From NCBI GenBank assembly GCA_963849605.1, contig CAWKHX010000017.1, forward strand, positions 1-64,000: a stretch of 64,000 bases of DNA, given 5' to 3'. Positions 13,830-22,460 of the stretch are shown here, piece by piece. Position 1 is the first letter of the stretch, and every line of letters begins with the position of its first letter. The notes beneath the pieces were generated by a model. The model searched no databases and was not told where the DNA came from. It saw only the letters and a program-made list of their open reading frames with translations. This DNA is from DASPHG01 sp963849605. Its GTDB lineage: Bacteria > Actinomycetota > Thermoleophilia > Solirubrobacterales > Thermoleophilaceae. The translations under genes and the position numbers were made by a program.

Positions 13830-14376
13830 AGATCAGGACCACGATGCCCTCGCCGACCGTCTTCGACTCGACGAGCCGCATCGCCTTCTTGTCGCTGAAC
13901 TCACCGAAGACGCGGTCGCCCGTGCCGAGGACGACCGGGAAGATCATCAGGTTGATCTGGTCGACCAGGTCGTTCTCGATCAGGTCCTGTACCAGCGTTC
14001 GGCTGCCCGGCACCTGGATGATCCCGTCGAACTCGTCGCGGAGCTTCCTGACGGCTTCGACCACGTCGCCCTCGAGCACGGTCGTGTTGTTCCAGTCGGG
14101 GTCCGTGAGGGTCGACGACACGAGGTATTTCGGCATCGAGTTGAACTTGTCGGCGAACTCGCCCTCGCGGTCGGGCCACGCGCCGGCGAAGCTCTCGTAG
14201 GTCCGCTTTCCGATCAGGAGCGCGTCCGCCTCCATCGTCTCGTCGAGCTTGAACTTGTCGCCGTCCTCGCCGCGGTCGAACTCGAAGCTCCAGCCCTTGT
14301 ACTTGAAGTCCTCACCGCCCGGCGCCTGCATGACGCCGTCGAGCGAGACGAACTCTGTTACGACGATCCTTCCCAT
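13816..14376 (-). CDS. Dihydrofolate reductase family (RibD C-terminal domain) protein
   Basis: A 186-aa protein with the DHFR-like/RibD C-terminal fold, an NADPH-binding reductase type. It starts RIVVTEFVSLDGVMQAPGG and has LLIGKRTYESFAGAWP, VPGSRTLVQDLIENDLVDQ and INLMIFPVVLGTGDRVF, all typical of the YwjB/YyaP-like group rather than true FolA. GAGGAGG lies 4-5 nt before the ATG, a strong Shine-Dalgarno. Substrate unknown. Confidence 0.87.
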   Translation of the reverse strand: MGRIVVTEFVSLDGVMQAPGGEDFKYKGWSFEFDRGEDGDKFKLDETMEADALLIGKRTYESFAGAWPDREGEFADKFNSMPKYLVSSTLTDPDWNNTTVLEGDVVEAVRKLRDEFDGIIQVPGSRTLVQDLIENDLVDQINLMIFPVVLGTGDRVFGEFSDKKAMRLVESKTVGEGIVVLIYERA

Positions 14377-14430
14377 CGGGTCCTCCTCTGCGTTGGCTGA
14401 TGCTCTAAAGACGCTTTGCGGCGCCGAAAG

Positions 14431-14808
14431 TCATCGCTCGCCGACCGCAGCCCTGAGTGCCTCGAGGTCGTCCGCCCCGAACACCACGCGGTTCCGCGTC
14501 GCGACGTACACGAGATCGAGGTTCACCCCGGCCTTCGCGATCTTGCGTGTCAGGTCGGCGAGGACGCCGGGGCGATCCTCGACTTCCACCACGACGACCT
14601 CGCGTTCGCGGGTGACCCCGACCTGCGAGATCGCGAGCGCGTGCTTCGCGGCCTCCGCGTGTTTGACGAGTATGTGGAGCTCGGCCCGGTCGTCCGGCCC
14701 CAGGCACGTCGCGGCCGCGATGTTCACGCCGGCGTCACTGATGGCGGCGGCGACCTCCGCGAGGGCGCCGGGAGTGTTCTCGATGTCGATGACCAGGTCG
14801 ACAGCCAT
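14431..14808 (-). CDS. Tandem ACT-domain protein
   Basis: A 125-aa protein made of two ACT domains (about residues 4-55 and 66-120), each opening with a ligand-loop type motif (NTPGALAEVAAAI and DRPGVLADLTRKI). ACT domains bind amino acids and act as regulatory modules; free-standing pairs like this have no enzymatic part. Given the amino-acid genes around it, it may sense a branched-chain or similar amino acid, but that is inference. Divergent from the rhodanese gene. Confidence 0.8.
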   Translation of the reverse strand: MAVDLVIDIENTPGALAEVAAAISDAGVNIAAATCLGPDDRAELHILVKHAEAAKHALAISQVGVTREREVVVVEVEDRPGVLADLTRKIAKAGVNLDLVYVATRNRVVFGADDLEALRAAVGER

Positions 14809-14836
14809 GAGTCCTATGGCCACCCTAACCGGAGCG

Positions 14837-15229
14837 GTGAGACAATCGGAACCCTTGACTGACGCGACCACCGTTGCGGAGCTGCTCGAAGAGGCGCGCG
14901 CAGGCCTAGCGCGGCTGACACCCGCCGAGGCCCGCGACGAGATGACGATCGGAGCGCTCATGGTCGATATCCGACCAGTCGAACAGCGCGAGCGGGACGG
15001 CGACCTGCCGGGAGCGCGCATCATCCCGCGCAACGTCCTCGAGTGGCGCCTCGATTCGTCATGCGAACACCGAGTGATCGTGGTGTGCGACGAGGGGTAC
15101 CAGTCAAGCCTTGCGGCCGCGACGCTGCGGCGGCTGGGTGTCGACGCCACGGACATGGTCGGCGGCGTGCAGGCCTGGCGCGAGGAGGGGCTCCCGACGA
15201 GCCCCTACCGCGACGACAGCTCGGCGTAG
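14837..15229 (+). CDS. Rhodanese-like sulfurtransferase domain protein
   Basis: A single-domain rhodanese of about 130 aa. The catalytic cysteine is in VIVVCDEGYQSSLAA, preceded by the MVDIRPVEQRERDGDLPGA segment and followed by GGVQAWREEGLP, the usual family order. GTG 14837 and TTG 14855 are both plausible starts. Its 3' end overlaps the convergent methyltransferase by 25 bp. Sulfur donor and acceptor unknown. Confidence 0.85.
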   Translation: MRQSEPLTDATTVAELLEEARAGLARLTPAEARDEMTIGALMVDIRPVEQRERDGDLPGARIIPRNVLEWRLDSSCEHRVIVVCDEGYQSSLAAATLRRLGVDATDMVGGVQAWREEGLPTSPYRDDSSA

Positions 15230-15843
15230 AGGAACTGCTGGACTGTCCGGCCCGGCGTGGTGTGATCCTCGAGGTGGGATGACACGAGCTCGAAGTGATC
15301 GCCCAGGGTCGCTGCCAGATCGTCGGCGCCGTACCGAGCGACCGGCAGGCCGCTGCACCGGGTCGGGCCGTGCAGGCCGAACGTCGCCATCACCACATGT
15401 CCGTCCGGCTGGAGGCTCCTCTCCAGCGTTGCGAGGTAGGCGTCGCAGTCCTCGGGGGTGACCATGAAGTGGAACACGGCCCGGTCATGCCACAGGGCGA
15501 ACCGGCGACCGAAGTCATGGTCGCGGACGTCCGCTACGACCCACTCGACCTGGTCCGCGTCCGCGAAGCCTTCGCGCGCACGCTCGAGCGCCCTGGCCGA
15601 GATGTCAGCGACGGTGATGTCGGTGTGCCCGCGCCCGAGCAGCTCCTGGGCCAGTCGGGACGCGCCGGCGCCCACATCGATGATCGGCGCATCGAGCGGC
15701 AGGTCCAGCGCTTCGATCATCGCCAGCGACGACCGCGGCAGGCTCTCGTACCAACTGACCTCGTCCGGCTCCCGGTCGGCGTAGACCCGGTCCCAGTGGG
15801 TGCCGACTACGCCCGCGACGGTACCTCTACGAAGTCCAGCCAT
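15205..15843 (-). CDS. Class I SAM-dependent methyltransferase
   Basis: A 212-aa methyltransferase of a family marked by HWDRVYADREPDEVSWYES at the N-terminus, motif I IIDVGAGASRLAQ, the segment WHDRAVFHF and the C-terminal CSGLPVARY. Small-molecule substrate unknown. The ATG at 15843 lies inside the end of ilvE (37-nt overlap); no other in-frame start precedes the conserved residues. It is the last gene of the leu/ilvE run. Confidence 0.83.
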   Translation of the reverse strand: MAGLRRGTVAGVVGTHWDRVYADREPDEVSWYESLPRSSLAMIEALDLPLDAPIIDVGAGASRLAQELLGRGHTDITVADISARALERAREGFADADQVEWVVADVRDHDFGRRFALWHDRAVFHFMVTPEDCDAYLATLERSLQPDGHVVMATFGLHGPTRCSGLPVARYGADDLAATLGDHFELVSSHLEDHTTPGRTVQQFLYAELSSR

Positions 15844-16736
15844 TCCGCGTACCGCGGCTCGCGGCCGTGCAGCGCGTCGTCGAAAGCCTGCTGCAGGTCC
15901 TTCGTGACCGGGCCGGGCGCGCCTGCGATCTCGACGTCGTCGATCTCGCGGACGGGCGTCAGCTCCGCGGCGGTGCCGGAGAGGAACACCTCGTCGGCGA
16001 GCATCAGCTCTGAGCGCATCACGTCGCGCTCCACCACCTCGTAGCCGCGGTCGCGCGCAATCTGGAGGATAGAGCGGCGGTTGATGCCGTCCAGGGTCGA
16101 CGAGCTCGGGCCCGGCGTGTGAATCGAGCCGTCGCGGACGACGAAGATGTTCTCGCCCGTCCCCTCGCAGACCATCCCGCGCTCGTCGAGCAGGATCGCC
16201 TCCTCGTAGCCGGACTTGAGCGACTCGATCTTCGCCAGCACGCTGTTCAGGTACTGGCCGGACGCCTTCGATTGCGGGATCAGCGACTGCGGCCCGATCC
16301 GGCGCCACGACGACACCTTGGCCCGAACTCCGCGCGCCTTCCCCTCTTCGCCGAGGTAGGCACCCCACTCCCACACCGCGATCACGACATCCACCGGGTT
16401 GTCGAGCGGGTTCAGCCCCATCTCGCCGTAGCCACGCGTGACGAGCGGGCGGATGTAACAGCTCTTCAGGCCGTTGCGCGCAATCAGCTCGTGCGTCGCC
16501 TTCCGCAGCTGGTCCTGGGAGTACGGGACGTCCATGTAGTACAGCCGGGCCGAGCGCTCGAGCCGCTTGAGGTGATCGTGGTTGCGGAAGATCGCCGTGC
16601 CGCGCTCGGTCTCGTACGCGCGGATGCCCTCGAACACCGCCGTGCCGTAGTGGAGGGAGTGCGTCAGTACGTGTACCCGCGCGTCCTCCCAGGCGACGAA
16701 CTCCCCGTTCACCCAGATGAAGTCGGCGGTCTCCAC
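15807..16736 (-). CDS. ilvE: Branched-chain amino acid aminotransferase
   Basis: Fold-IV PLP enzyme that transaminates the keto acids of Leu, Ile and Val. The 309-aa protein has the lysine segment SKASGQYLNSVLAK (about residue 155) followed by EEAILLDERGMVCEGTGENIF. The open frame extends upstream, but the GTG at 16736 with GGAGGG about 7-8 nt before it gives the normal N-terminus (ETADFIWVNGEF). It lies 13 nt after leuB in the same operon. Confidence 0.95.
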   Translation of the reverse strand: METADFIWVNGEFVAWEDARVHVLTHSLHYGTAVFEGIRAYETERGTAIFRNHDHLKRLERSARLYYMDVPYSQDQLRKATHELIARNGLKSCYIRPLVTRGYGEMGLNPLDNPVDVVIAVWEWGAYLGEEGKARGVRAKVSSWRRIGPQSLIPQSKASGQYLNSVLAKIESLKSGYEEAILLDERGMVCEGTGENIFVVRDGSIHTPGPSSSTLDGINRRSILQIARDRGYEVVERDVMRSELMLADEVFLSGTAAELTPVREIDDVEIAGAPGPVTKDLQQAFDDALHGREPRYAEWLDFVEVPSRA

Positions 16737-16749
16737 GTGTGTCCCTCCT

Positions 16750-17769
16750 TCAGAGGTTTCTGAGGATCGCTTCCGTTGCGTCCTCGGTGGTCGCGTCGCC
16801 GCCCAGATCGGCCGTACGAAGGCCTCCCTCGAGCGCACGATCGATGGCTGACTCTATCTTCACCGCGTCGTCCTCCCTGTCAAGGCCGTAGCGAAACATC
16901 ATCGCGACGGACCCGAACATGGCGAGCGGATTCGCCTTCCCCGTGCCCGCGATGTCGGGCGCCGAGCCGTGCACCGGCTCGAACAGCCCCGGCCCGCCGG
17001 CACCGACGCTCGCGCTCGGCAGCATTCCGATCGAGCCGGTCAGCATCGCGGCCTCGTCGCTGAGGATGTCGCCGAACATGTTCTCGGTGAGGATCACGTC
17101 GAAGTCGGAGGGACGCGAGACGAGCTGCATCGCGGCGTTGTCCACCAGCAGGTGCTCGAGCTCGGTGCCGTCGTGCTCGGCGGCCACCCTCTCCACCACC
17201 TCACGCCACAGCCGCGACGTCTCGAGGATGTTCGCCTTGTCGACGCTCGTGACCTTGCGCCGCGCGAACTTGAACCCGACCCGCGCGATGCGCTCGATCT
17301 CCGCCTCGGTGTAGACGCAGGTGTCGTGCGCGGTGCCGTCCTGCCGCGCGCGATCGCCGAAGTAGATCCCGCCCGTCAGCTCGCGCACCACCAGCAGGTC
17401 GGTGCCCTCGATCCGCTCGGGCCGGAGCGGGCTCGCGTCGAGCAGAGCCGGGCTCGGCCGCACCGGCCTGAGGTTCGCGAACAGCTCGAGCTCCTTGCGC
17501 AGCGCCAGCAGGCCCTGCTCGGGCCGGGGGGCGCCCGGGTCGGTCGAGTCCCACTTCGGGCCGCCGACCGCGGCCAGCAGCACGGCGTCTGAGGCGCGGC
17601 ACGCGTCGAGGACGTCGTCCGTCAGCGCGACTCCGTGCTCGTCGATCGAGGCGCCGCCAACCAGGCGCCCGTCGATCTCGAAGTTGCCCATCTCCGACAG
17701 GACGCGCAGGGCCGCGGCCATGATCTCCGGCCCGATCCCGTCGCCCGGCAGCGCGACGATCTTCGTCAC
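16750..17769 (-). CDS. leuB: 3-isopropylmalate dehydrogenase
   Basis: NAD-dependent oxidative decarboxylation of 3-isopropylmalate in leucine synthesis. At 339 aa it shows ALPGDGIGPEIM at the N-terminus, the substrate-binding RELTGGIYFG, and the C-terminal EPVHGSAPDIAGTGKANPLA. Its GTG start overlaps the methyltransferase stop (GTGA). Part of the chain XRE-leuC-leuD-methyltransferase-leuB-ilvE. Confidence 0.96.
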   Translation of the reverse strand: MTKIVALPGDGIGPEIMAAALRVLSEMGNFEIDGRLVGGASIDEHGVALTDDVLDACRASDAVLLAAVGGPKWDSTDPGAPRPEQGLLALRKELELFANLRPVRPSPALLDASPLRPERIEGTDLLVVRELTGGIYFGDRARQDGTAHDTCVYTEAEIERIARVGFKFARRKVTSVDKANILETSRLWREVVERVAAEHDGTELEHLLVDNAAMQLVSRPSDFDVILTENMFGDILSDEAAMLTGSIGMLPSASVGAGGPGLFEPVHGSAPDIAGTGKANPLAMFGSVAMMFRYGLDREDDAVKIESAIDRALEGGLRTADLGGDATTEDATEAILRNL

Positions 17770-18518
17770 GCGGGCCTCCGCGCGGAGATGTTCAGGCGCA
17801 CGTACTCGAGCATGAGCGGGTCGCCCATCGTGTCCACCACGCGGCCGACGAGCGTCTCGCGGAGCTCGTCGGGGAGCTGCTCGAGATGGTGGCCGAGACA
17901 GACCGTGCGCAGGTAGTCATGCGGCTCAGGAGGCGTGACCGGCCAGTCCTCGAGCGAGCACCTGACGTCGGTGAAGCCGATGCGCTCGAGCAGCGCCGTG
18001 GTCGCACGGTCGTCGGCGAAGTTCCACGGCCCGGTCCAGTCCTCGAAGAACTTCGAGAATGGCGGCCGGTCCGCGAGCTCGCTCACGGCGTCGTGGAACT
18101 TGCTGATGTTCCCGGCCCCGCCACACTGCGCCTCGATCCGGCCGCCCGGCTTGAGCGCGTCGAACAGCCGTCTGAACAGCCGGTCGTGGTCGCGAATCCA
18201 GTGGAACACCGCGTTCGAGAAGACGGCATCGACCGGCTCGCGCAGGTGCAGCTCGGCCAGGTCCTGGAGCAGCACCTCGGCGCGGTCGCCGATCTTCTCG
18301 CGCGCCTTGGCGACCATCGCCGGCGCCGCATCCACGGCGATCACCTTTCCGTCCGGGACGCGCTCGATCACCATCTCGGTGACGCGGCCGCTGCCGCAGC
18401 CGGCGTCCAGCACCGTCTCGTCGCCGCGCAGCTCGAGCCGGTCGATAACCGCCGCCGCCCACTCGACCTGTGGCGTCGAGACGCGGTCGTACGTCGCGGC
18501 GTCCCAGTCGCGCGTCAA
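17766..18518 (-). CDS. Trans-aconitate methyltransferase-like SAM methyltransferase inside the leu operon
   Basis: A 250-aa class I methyltransferase resembling Tam: DWDAATYDRVSTPQVEW at the N-terminus, motif I TVLDAGCGSGRVTEMV, and NAVFHWIRDH. It starts on a TTG overlapping the leuD stop and ends overlapping the leuB start, so it is translated with both. Tam-family enzymes methylate tricarboxylates; the yeast relative Tmt1 is known to accept 3-isopropylmalate, the LeuB substrate, which makes a role on a leucine intermediate a reasonable inference. The residues needed for that are not provable here. Confidence 0.8.
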   Translation of the reverse strand: MTRDWDAATYDRVSTPQVEWAAAVIDRLELRGDETVLDAGCGSGRVTEMVIERVPDGKVIAVDAAPAMVAKAREKIGDRAEVLLQDLAELHLREPVDAVFSNAVFHWIRDHDRLFRRLFDALKPGGRIEAQCGGAGNISKFHDAVSELADRPPFSKFFEDWTGPWNFADDRATTALLERIGFTDVRCSLEDWPVTPPEPHDYLRTVCLGHHLEQLPDELRETLVGRVVDTMGDPLMLEYVRLNISARRPA

Positions 18519-19075
18519 AGCGAGGTCGTCACCGGCCCCTCGCGCTCACGCTCCGCCTCATAGCGCTCGAGCGCATCTCCCTGCTGGAGCGTGACGCCGA
18601 TGTCGTCGAGCCCGCCGAGCAGGCGCCGCTTCGTCTCGGCGTCGATCTCGAACGGCGCCTCGTGCCCGTCGAACGCGACCACCTGGCGCTCGAGGTCGAC
18701 CGTCGCCTCGCCGGCGTCCATCAGCCGCTTGACCTCGTCCTCCGGCAGGACCACCGGGAGCAGCCCGATCTTCGTGCAGTTCGAATAGAAGATGTCCGCG
18801 AACGACGGCGCGACGATCGCCTTGAAGCCGTAGTCCTCGAGCGCCCACGGGGCGTGCTCGCGCGAGGAGCCGCAGCCGAAGTTCCGTCCCGCGGCGAGGA
18901 TCGGGTTCGCCGGCAGGTCCCATCCGGGCTCCTCCTTCCAGTCGTGGAAGAGAAACTCTCCGAACCCGGTGCGCTCGACCCGCTTGAGGAACTGCTTCGG
19001 GATGATCTGGTCGGTGTCGACGTCGTTGCGCTCGAGCGCCGAGACACCGCCGCTGATGATCGCGACGGGCTCCAT
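18515..19075 (-). CDS. leuD: 3-isopropylmalate dehydratase, small subunit
   Basis: Swivelling-domain subunit of isopropylmalate isomerase, partner of LeuC. The 186-aa product contains NDVDTDQIIPKQFLKR and NFGCGSSREHAPWAL, the family signature. The open frame extends 58 codons upstream into leuC in another frame; the true ATG at 19075 overlaps the leuC stop by one base (TGATG). The stop overlaps the TTG of the methyltransferase. Confidence 0.96.
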   Translation of the reverse strand: MEPVAIISGGVSALERNDVDTDQIIPKQFLKRVERTGFGEFLFHDWKEEPGWDLPANPILAAGRNFGCGSSREHAPWALEDYGFKAIVAPSFADIFYSNCTKIGLLPVVLPEDEVKRLMDAGEATVDLERQVVAFDGHEAPFEIDAETKRRLLGGLDDIGVTLQQGDALERYEAEREREGPVTTSL

Positions 19076-20430
19076 CAGCTCCAGCTCCTGACGTCGACGA
19101 AGTGTCCCTCGACGGCGGCCGCAGCGGCCATCTGCGGGCTGACGAGGTGGGTGCGGCCGCCGCGCCCCTGGCGGCCCTCGAAGTTGCGGTTCGAGGTGGA
19201 AGCGCAGCGCTCGCCGGGCTGGAGGATGTCGGGGTTCATCCCGAGGCACATCGAGCAGCCCGCCGAGCGCCAGTCGAAGCCGGCCGCACGGAAGACCTCG
19301 TCGAGGCCCTCGGCCTCGGCCTGTGCCTTCACCTGCTGCGAGCCGGGAACGACCATGGCCTCAACGTCCGGGTGGACTCTGCGGCCGTCGAGCACCTCGG
19401 CGGCCGCGCGCAGGTCGCCGATCCGCGAGTTCGTGCACGACCCGACGAAGACGCGGTCGAGCCGGATGTCCTGGATCGGTGTGCCGGGCTGGAGGTCCAT
19501 GTACTTCAGCGCGCGCTCGTCGGTCTCGGTCTGGGGCTCGGGCACCGCCTCGGTGACCGGGACGACCATCCCGGGCGTCGTGCCCCATGTGACCTGTGGG
19601 GAGAGCGCGTCCGCGTCGACGAAGACCTCCTTGTCGAACGCGGCGCCGTCGTCGGTGTGAAGGTCCCGCCACGCGTCCGGGACCTCCGCGGGCGCCGCGT
19701 CACGCCCGGCGACCCAATCGAAGGTCGTGTCGTCAGCCGCGATCATCCCCGCGCGCCCGCCGGCCTCGATCGTCATGTTGCAGACCGTCATCCGGCCCTC
19801 CATCGAGAGGCTCTGGATCGCCGGGCCCGCGTACTCGATCACGTGCCCGACGCCGCCGGCGGTTCCGATCTGGCCGATCGTCCCGAGGATCAGGTCCTTC
19901 GCGGTCACCCCGAAGCCGAGCTCGCCGTCGTAGCGGATCACCATCGAGCGCGGCTTCTGCTGCTGCAGCGTCTGGGTGGCGAGGACGTGCTCGACCTCGC
20001 TCGTGCCGATGCCGAAGGCGAGCGCCCCGAAAGCTCCGTGCGTAGATGTGTGCGAGTCGCCGCACACGATCGTCATGCCGGGCTGTGTCACGCCCAGCTC
20101 GGGGCCGATCACGTGCACGATCCCCTGGCGGTCGGACCCGATCGAGTAGATCGGCACGCCGAACTCGCGGCAGTTGCGCTCGAGCGTCTCGACCTGGACG
20201 CGCGACAGGTGGTCGCGGATCTGCGCGGCGGCGCTCGAGCCGTCCGTCGGCACGTTGTGGTCGGCGGTTGCGAGCGTCCGGTCGGGGCGCCTCACGGTGC
20301 GTTCGGCGAGCCGGAGGCTCTCGAACGCCTGCGGTGAGGTGACCTCGTGAACGAGGTGCAGGTCGATGTAGAGCAGCCCCGGCGCCACCTCGTGCGCGTC
20401 CCAGATCTTGTCGAATAGCGTCTTCGCCAC
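19075..20430 (-). CDS. leuC: 3-isopropylmalate dehydratase, large subunit
   Basis: Fe-S hydro-lyase subunit that isomerises 2- to 3-isopropylmalate with LeuD. The 451-aa protein has the aconitase-family cluster cysteines in FVGSCTNSR and GCSMCLGMNPD and the VCGDSHTSTHGAFGALAFGI segment. The GTG start is two bases after the stop of the XRE regulator gene, which ties the regulator to the operon. Confidence 0.97.
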   Translation of the reverse strand: MAKTLFDKIWDAHEVAPGLLYIDLHLVHEVTSPQAFESLRLAERTVRRPDRTLATADHNVPTDGSSAAAQIRDHLSRVQVETLERNCREFGVPIYSIGSDRQGIVHVIGPELGVTQPGMTIVCGDSHTSTHGAFGALAFGIGTSEVEHVLATQTLQQQKPRSMVIRYDGELGFGVTAKDLILGTIGQIGTAGGVGHVIEYAGPAIQSLSMEGRMTVCNMTIEAGGRAGMIAADDTTFDWVAGRDAAPAEVPDAWRDLHTDDGAAFDKEVFVDADALSPQVTWGTTPGMVVPVTEAVPEPQTETDERALKYMDLQPGTPIQDIRLDRVFVGSCTNSRIGDLRAAAEVLDGRRVHPDVEAMVVPGSQQVKAQAEAEGLDEVFRAAGFDWRSAGCSMCLGMNPDILQPGERCASTSNRNFEGRQGRGGRTHLVSPQMAAAAAVEGHFVDVRSWS

Positions 20431-20432
20431 GG

Positions 20433-21029
20433 TCAGCTCCTCCGCAGGCCGGCGGTGACGACGGCGAGGAAGCGCGTCGGCGCTTTGCCCGGATTCTCGA
20501 ACCGGTGCGCCAGGTCCGAGTCGAAGGTGACGGAGTCGCCCTCGGCGAGGTCGTGCGTCTGGGCGTCGCAGTGCAGCCTGAGCGCGCCCTCGAGCACGAC
20601 GGCCGTCTCGCGCGCTCCCGGCTCGTGCATGGGCGGGTCGTCCTCGCCGGCCGTCAGCGAGCCCGGCGCCAACACGTGGAGCGAGACCTCGGCCCGCTGG
20701 CCCGGGCGCGGCGGCGTCAGCACCTCGTAGCTGTGTCCGCGCGAGCGCGCGCCGCCCGCGGCACGCTCGGACGCACGCACAACCGTGACCGCCCCACTCT
20801 CGTCGAGCCGGAGGAGCTGCGACAGGGACAGGTCGAGCCCGCTCGCGATCCGCCCCGCAATCGACAGCGTCGGGCTGGTCTCGCCCCGCTCGACCTGGGA
20901 GAGCATCGGCGCCGACACGCCGCTCCGCTCCGCCAGGTCGCGCAGCGATAGCCGCATCGCCTCGCGCAGCGCCCGGACGCGCGGCCCGATCGCGGCGACG
21001 TCGGCGGGAGCGGCGGTGGCGGCTGACAC
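20433..21029 (-). CDS. XRE-family regulator with C-terminal cupin domain
   Basis: A 198-aa DNA-binding protein: a helix-turn-helix (about residues 14-68, with LRDLAERSGVSAPMLSQVER) followed by a cupin barrel (about residues 110-190, MHEPGARETAVVLEGALRL). This architecture is common among XRE-cupin repressors whose cupin binds a small ligand. It is the first gene before leuC (2-nt gap), starts on a GTG 7 nt after TAGCGT, and has an inverted repeat over that -10, so autoregulation of the leu operon is likely. The ligand is unknown. Confidence 0.87.
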   Translation of the reverse strand: MSAATAAPADVAAIGPRVRALREAMRLSLRDLAERSGVSAPMLSQVERGETSPTLSIAGRIASGLDLSLSQLLRLDESGAVTVVRASERAAGGARSRGHSYEVLTPPRPGQRAEVSLHVLAPGSLTAGEDDPPMHEPGARETAVVLEGALRLHCDAQTHDLAEGDSVTFDSDLAHRFENPGKAPTRFLAVVTAGLRRS

Positions 21030-21050
21030 GCCCCGTACGCTATCACGTAC
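21030..21050 (-). promoter_or_regulatory. Promoter and palindromic operator of the XRE-leuCD operon
   Basis: TAGCGT (complement of 21037-21042) lies 7 nt before the GTG start. A perfect inverted repeat GTACG-N6-CGTAC (21035-21050) covers the same -10 hexamer, which is the expected place for a repressor site of an autoregulated XRE protein. No clear -35. Confidence 0.5.
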
Positions 21051-21056
21051 AGTTGT

Positions 21057-22436
21057 CTAGTGAAGGCGCTTCAGGCGCGCTTTGCGCGTCGTCACGCGCC
21101 TGTCACCGGTCGAGTCCGACGCCGTCGCCTTCAGCTTCGCGCGCCGGCGCGTCTCCGACAGCGCCTCCTGCGCCGCATCCGAGAGCTTCAGCTTCAGCCT
21201 CTTCGCCTCGCCCCCCTCCAGATCGAAGCGCTTGCGGCCGAGCCTCAGGCCCTCCGATCTCGCGACGAGCTTGCCGGTGCAGCCGTCGGCGGAGTCCGGG
21301 CAGCCGACCTTCGCCACCAGGCGCTCGCCGCGCAGCCTCGGCTTGCCGATCCTCATCTTCGGCCCGTCGTCGTCCTCGATCACCCCGAAGGCCGCCTTCT
21401 GCGCACCGAGCGTCGCTGCCACCGGGTTCCGCAGCTCGACGGTGAACGCCTCGTCGGGCTCGTCGCGCCGGTCGCCCTTGACGTCGATCGAGATCGTCTT
21501 CGACTTCTGGCCTTGCTTGAACACGACCTTCCCGTGCGCGCTGTCGTAGTCCGTCTTGTCCGCGGTCCAGTTGCCCGTCTTCCAGCCGACCTCGGTGCGC
21601 TGGGCGGCCGCGCTCGAGAGCTTCACGTCGAACAGGATGTTGCCGCTGCCGCGGCTTCCCTCTGCGACGAAGACGCGCTTCGGCAGCGAGACGGTCGGGA
21701 GCGGGGCCTTGTCGTTGTCGAAGATGCCGATCGCGGCCTGCTTCTTCGTCGGGTTGAGCGACCCGTTGTCCGAGTTCAGCAGGTTCACCACGAAAGCTTC
21801 CGTCACCTCTGGAGTCGTGTCCCCCATCACGGGCACCGAGATCGTCTTCGTCATGTCGCCCGGCTGGAACACGACATTGCCCGATGTCTCGGTGTAGTCG
21901 GACCCCGCCGTTGCGCTGAGGTCGGCCGTCTCGAACGCGATCGTCGTGGTCTGGGCTCGGCCGCGGACGCGAGCGTCACGACCATGTTCGCCGTCTGCGT
22001 CCCGGAATCGCCCTCGGTCAGGAGTACGACTGGGGTAATGCTCGCGACGGGGTCGTCGTCGACGATCGCGGTCTGGATCGTCTGCGCCGTCGGGGTGTTG
22101 AGTCACGCTGAAGTGCTCGTCGGTCTCGTCGATCGTGTCGTTCACGATGGGGACCTGGATCGTCTGCTCGCTGGCGATCGCTGTGCATGAGGCCGGGAGT
22201 CCTGAGGGCTGCGTGTAGTCATCGCCCTCGGTCGCGGCCGGGGCCGGTCCCGAGCTGACCGAGACCAGGCCGATATCGAGGAGCGCGCACGTCAGCGTGT
22301 AGGTCGCCATTCCAGCGTTCTCGGAGATCGATGCCGGGCCGGTAAGCGTGGCCGCCATTGCCGGCGCCGGCAGGGCCAGCAGGCTCACGCACGCGACGGT
22401 CAGTCTCGAGACGAACGTCACAGGCCGAGTATGCAT
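21057..22436 (-). CDS. Secreted Calx-beta domain protein (internally out of frame)
   Basis: A 459-residue frame with an N-terminal signal peptide (about residues 1-28, ending APAMA) and several Calx-beta repeats (ENAGMATYTL; then EGDDYTQ; FQPGDMTKTISVPV; FKQGQKSKTISIDV), followed by a basic C-terminal segment. Calx-beta domains bind calcium and occur in extracellular adhesion-like proteins. Between about 21955 and 22103 the reading frame is wrong (Arg/Asp-rich); another frame there gives normal Calx-beta sequence (TPTAQTIQTAIVDDDPV), so about three extra bases are present in total. Function unknown. Confidence 0.72.
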   Translation of the reverse strand: MHTRPVTFVSRLTVACVSLLALPAPAMAATLTGPASISENAGMATYTLTCALLDIGLVSVSSGPAPAATEGDDYTQPSGLPASCTAIASEQTIQVPIVNDTIDETDEHFSVTQHPDGADDPDRDRRRRPRREHYPSRTPDRGRFRDADGEHGRDARVRGRAQTTTIAFETADLSATAGSDYTETSGNVVFQPGDMTKTISVPVMGDTTPEVTEAFVVNLLNSDNGSLNPTKKQAAIGIFDNDKAPLPTVSLPKRVFVAEGSRGSGNILFDVKLSSAAAQRTEVGWKTGNWTADKTDYDSAHGKVVFKQGQKSKTISIDVKGDRRDEPDEAFTVELRNPVAATLGAQKAAFGVIEDDDGPKMRIGKPRLRGERLVAKVGCPDSADGCTGKLVARSEGLRLGRKRFDLEGGEAKRLKLKLSDAAQEALSETRRRAKLKATASDSTGDRRVTTRKARLKRLH

Positions 22437-22460
22437 CCGAATCCCTGCATTTGCGAGGAC

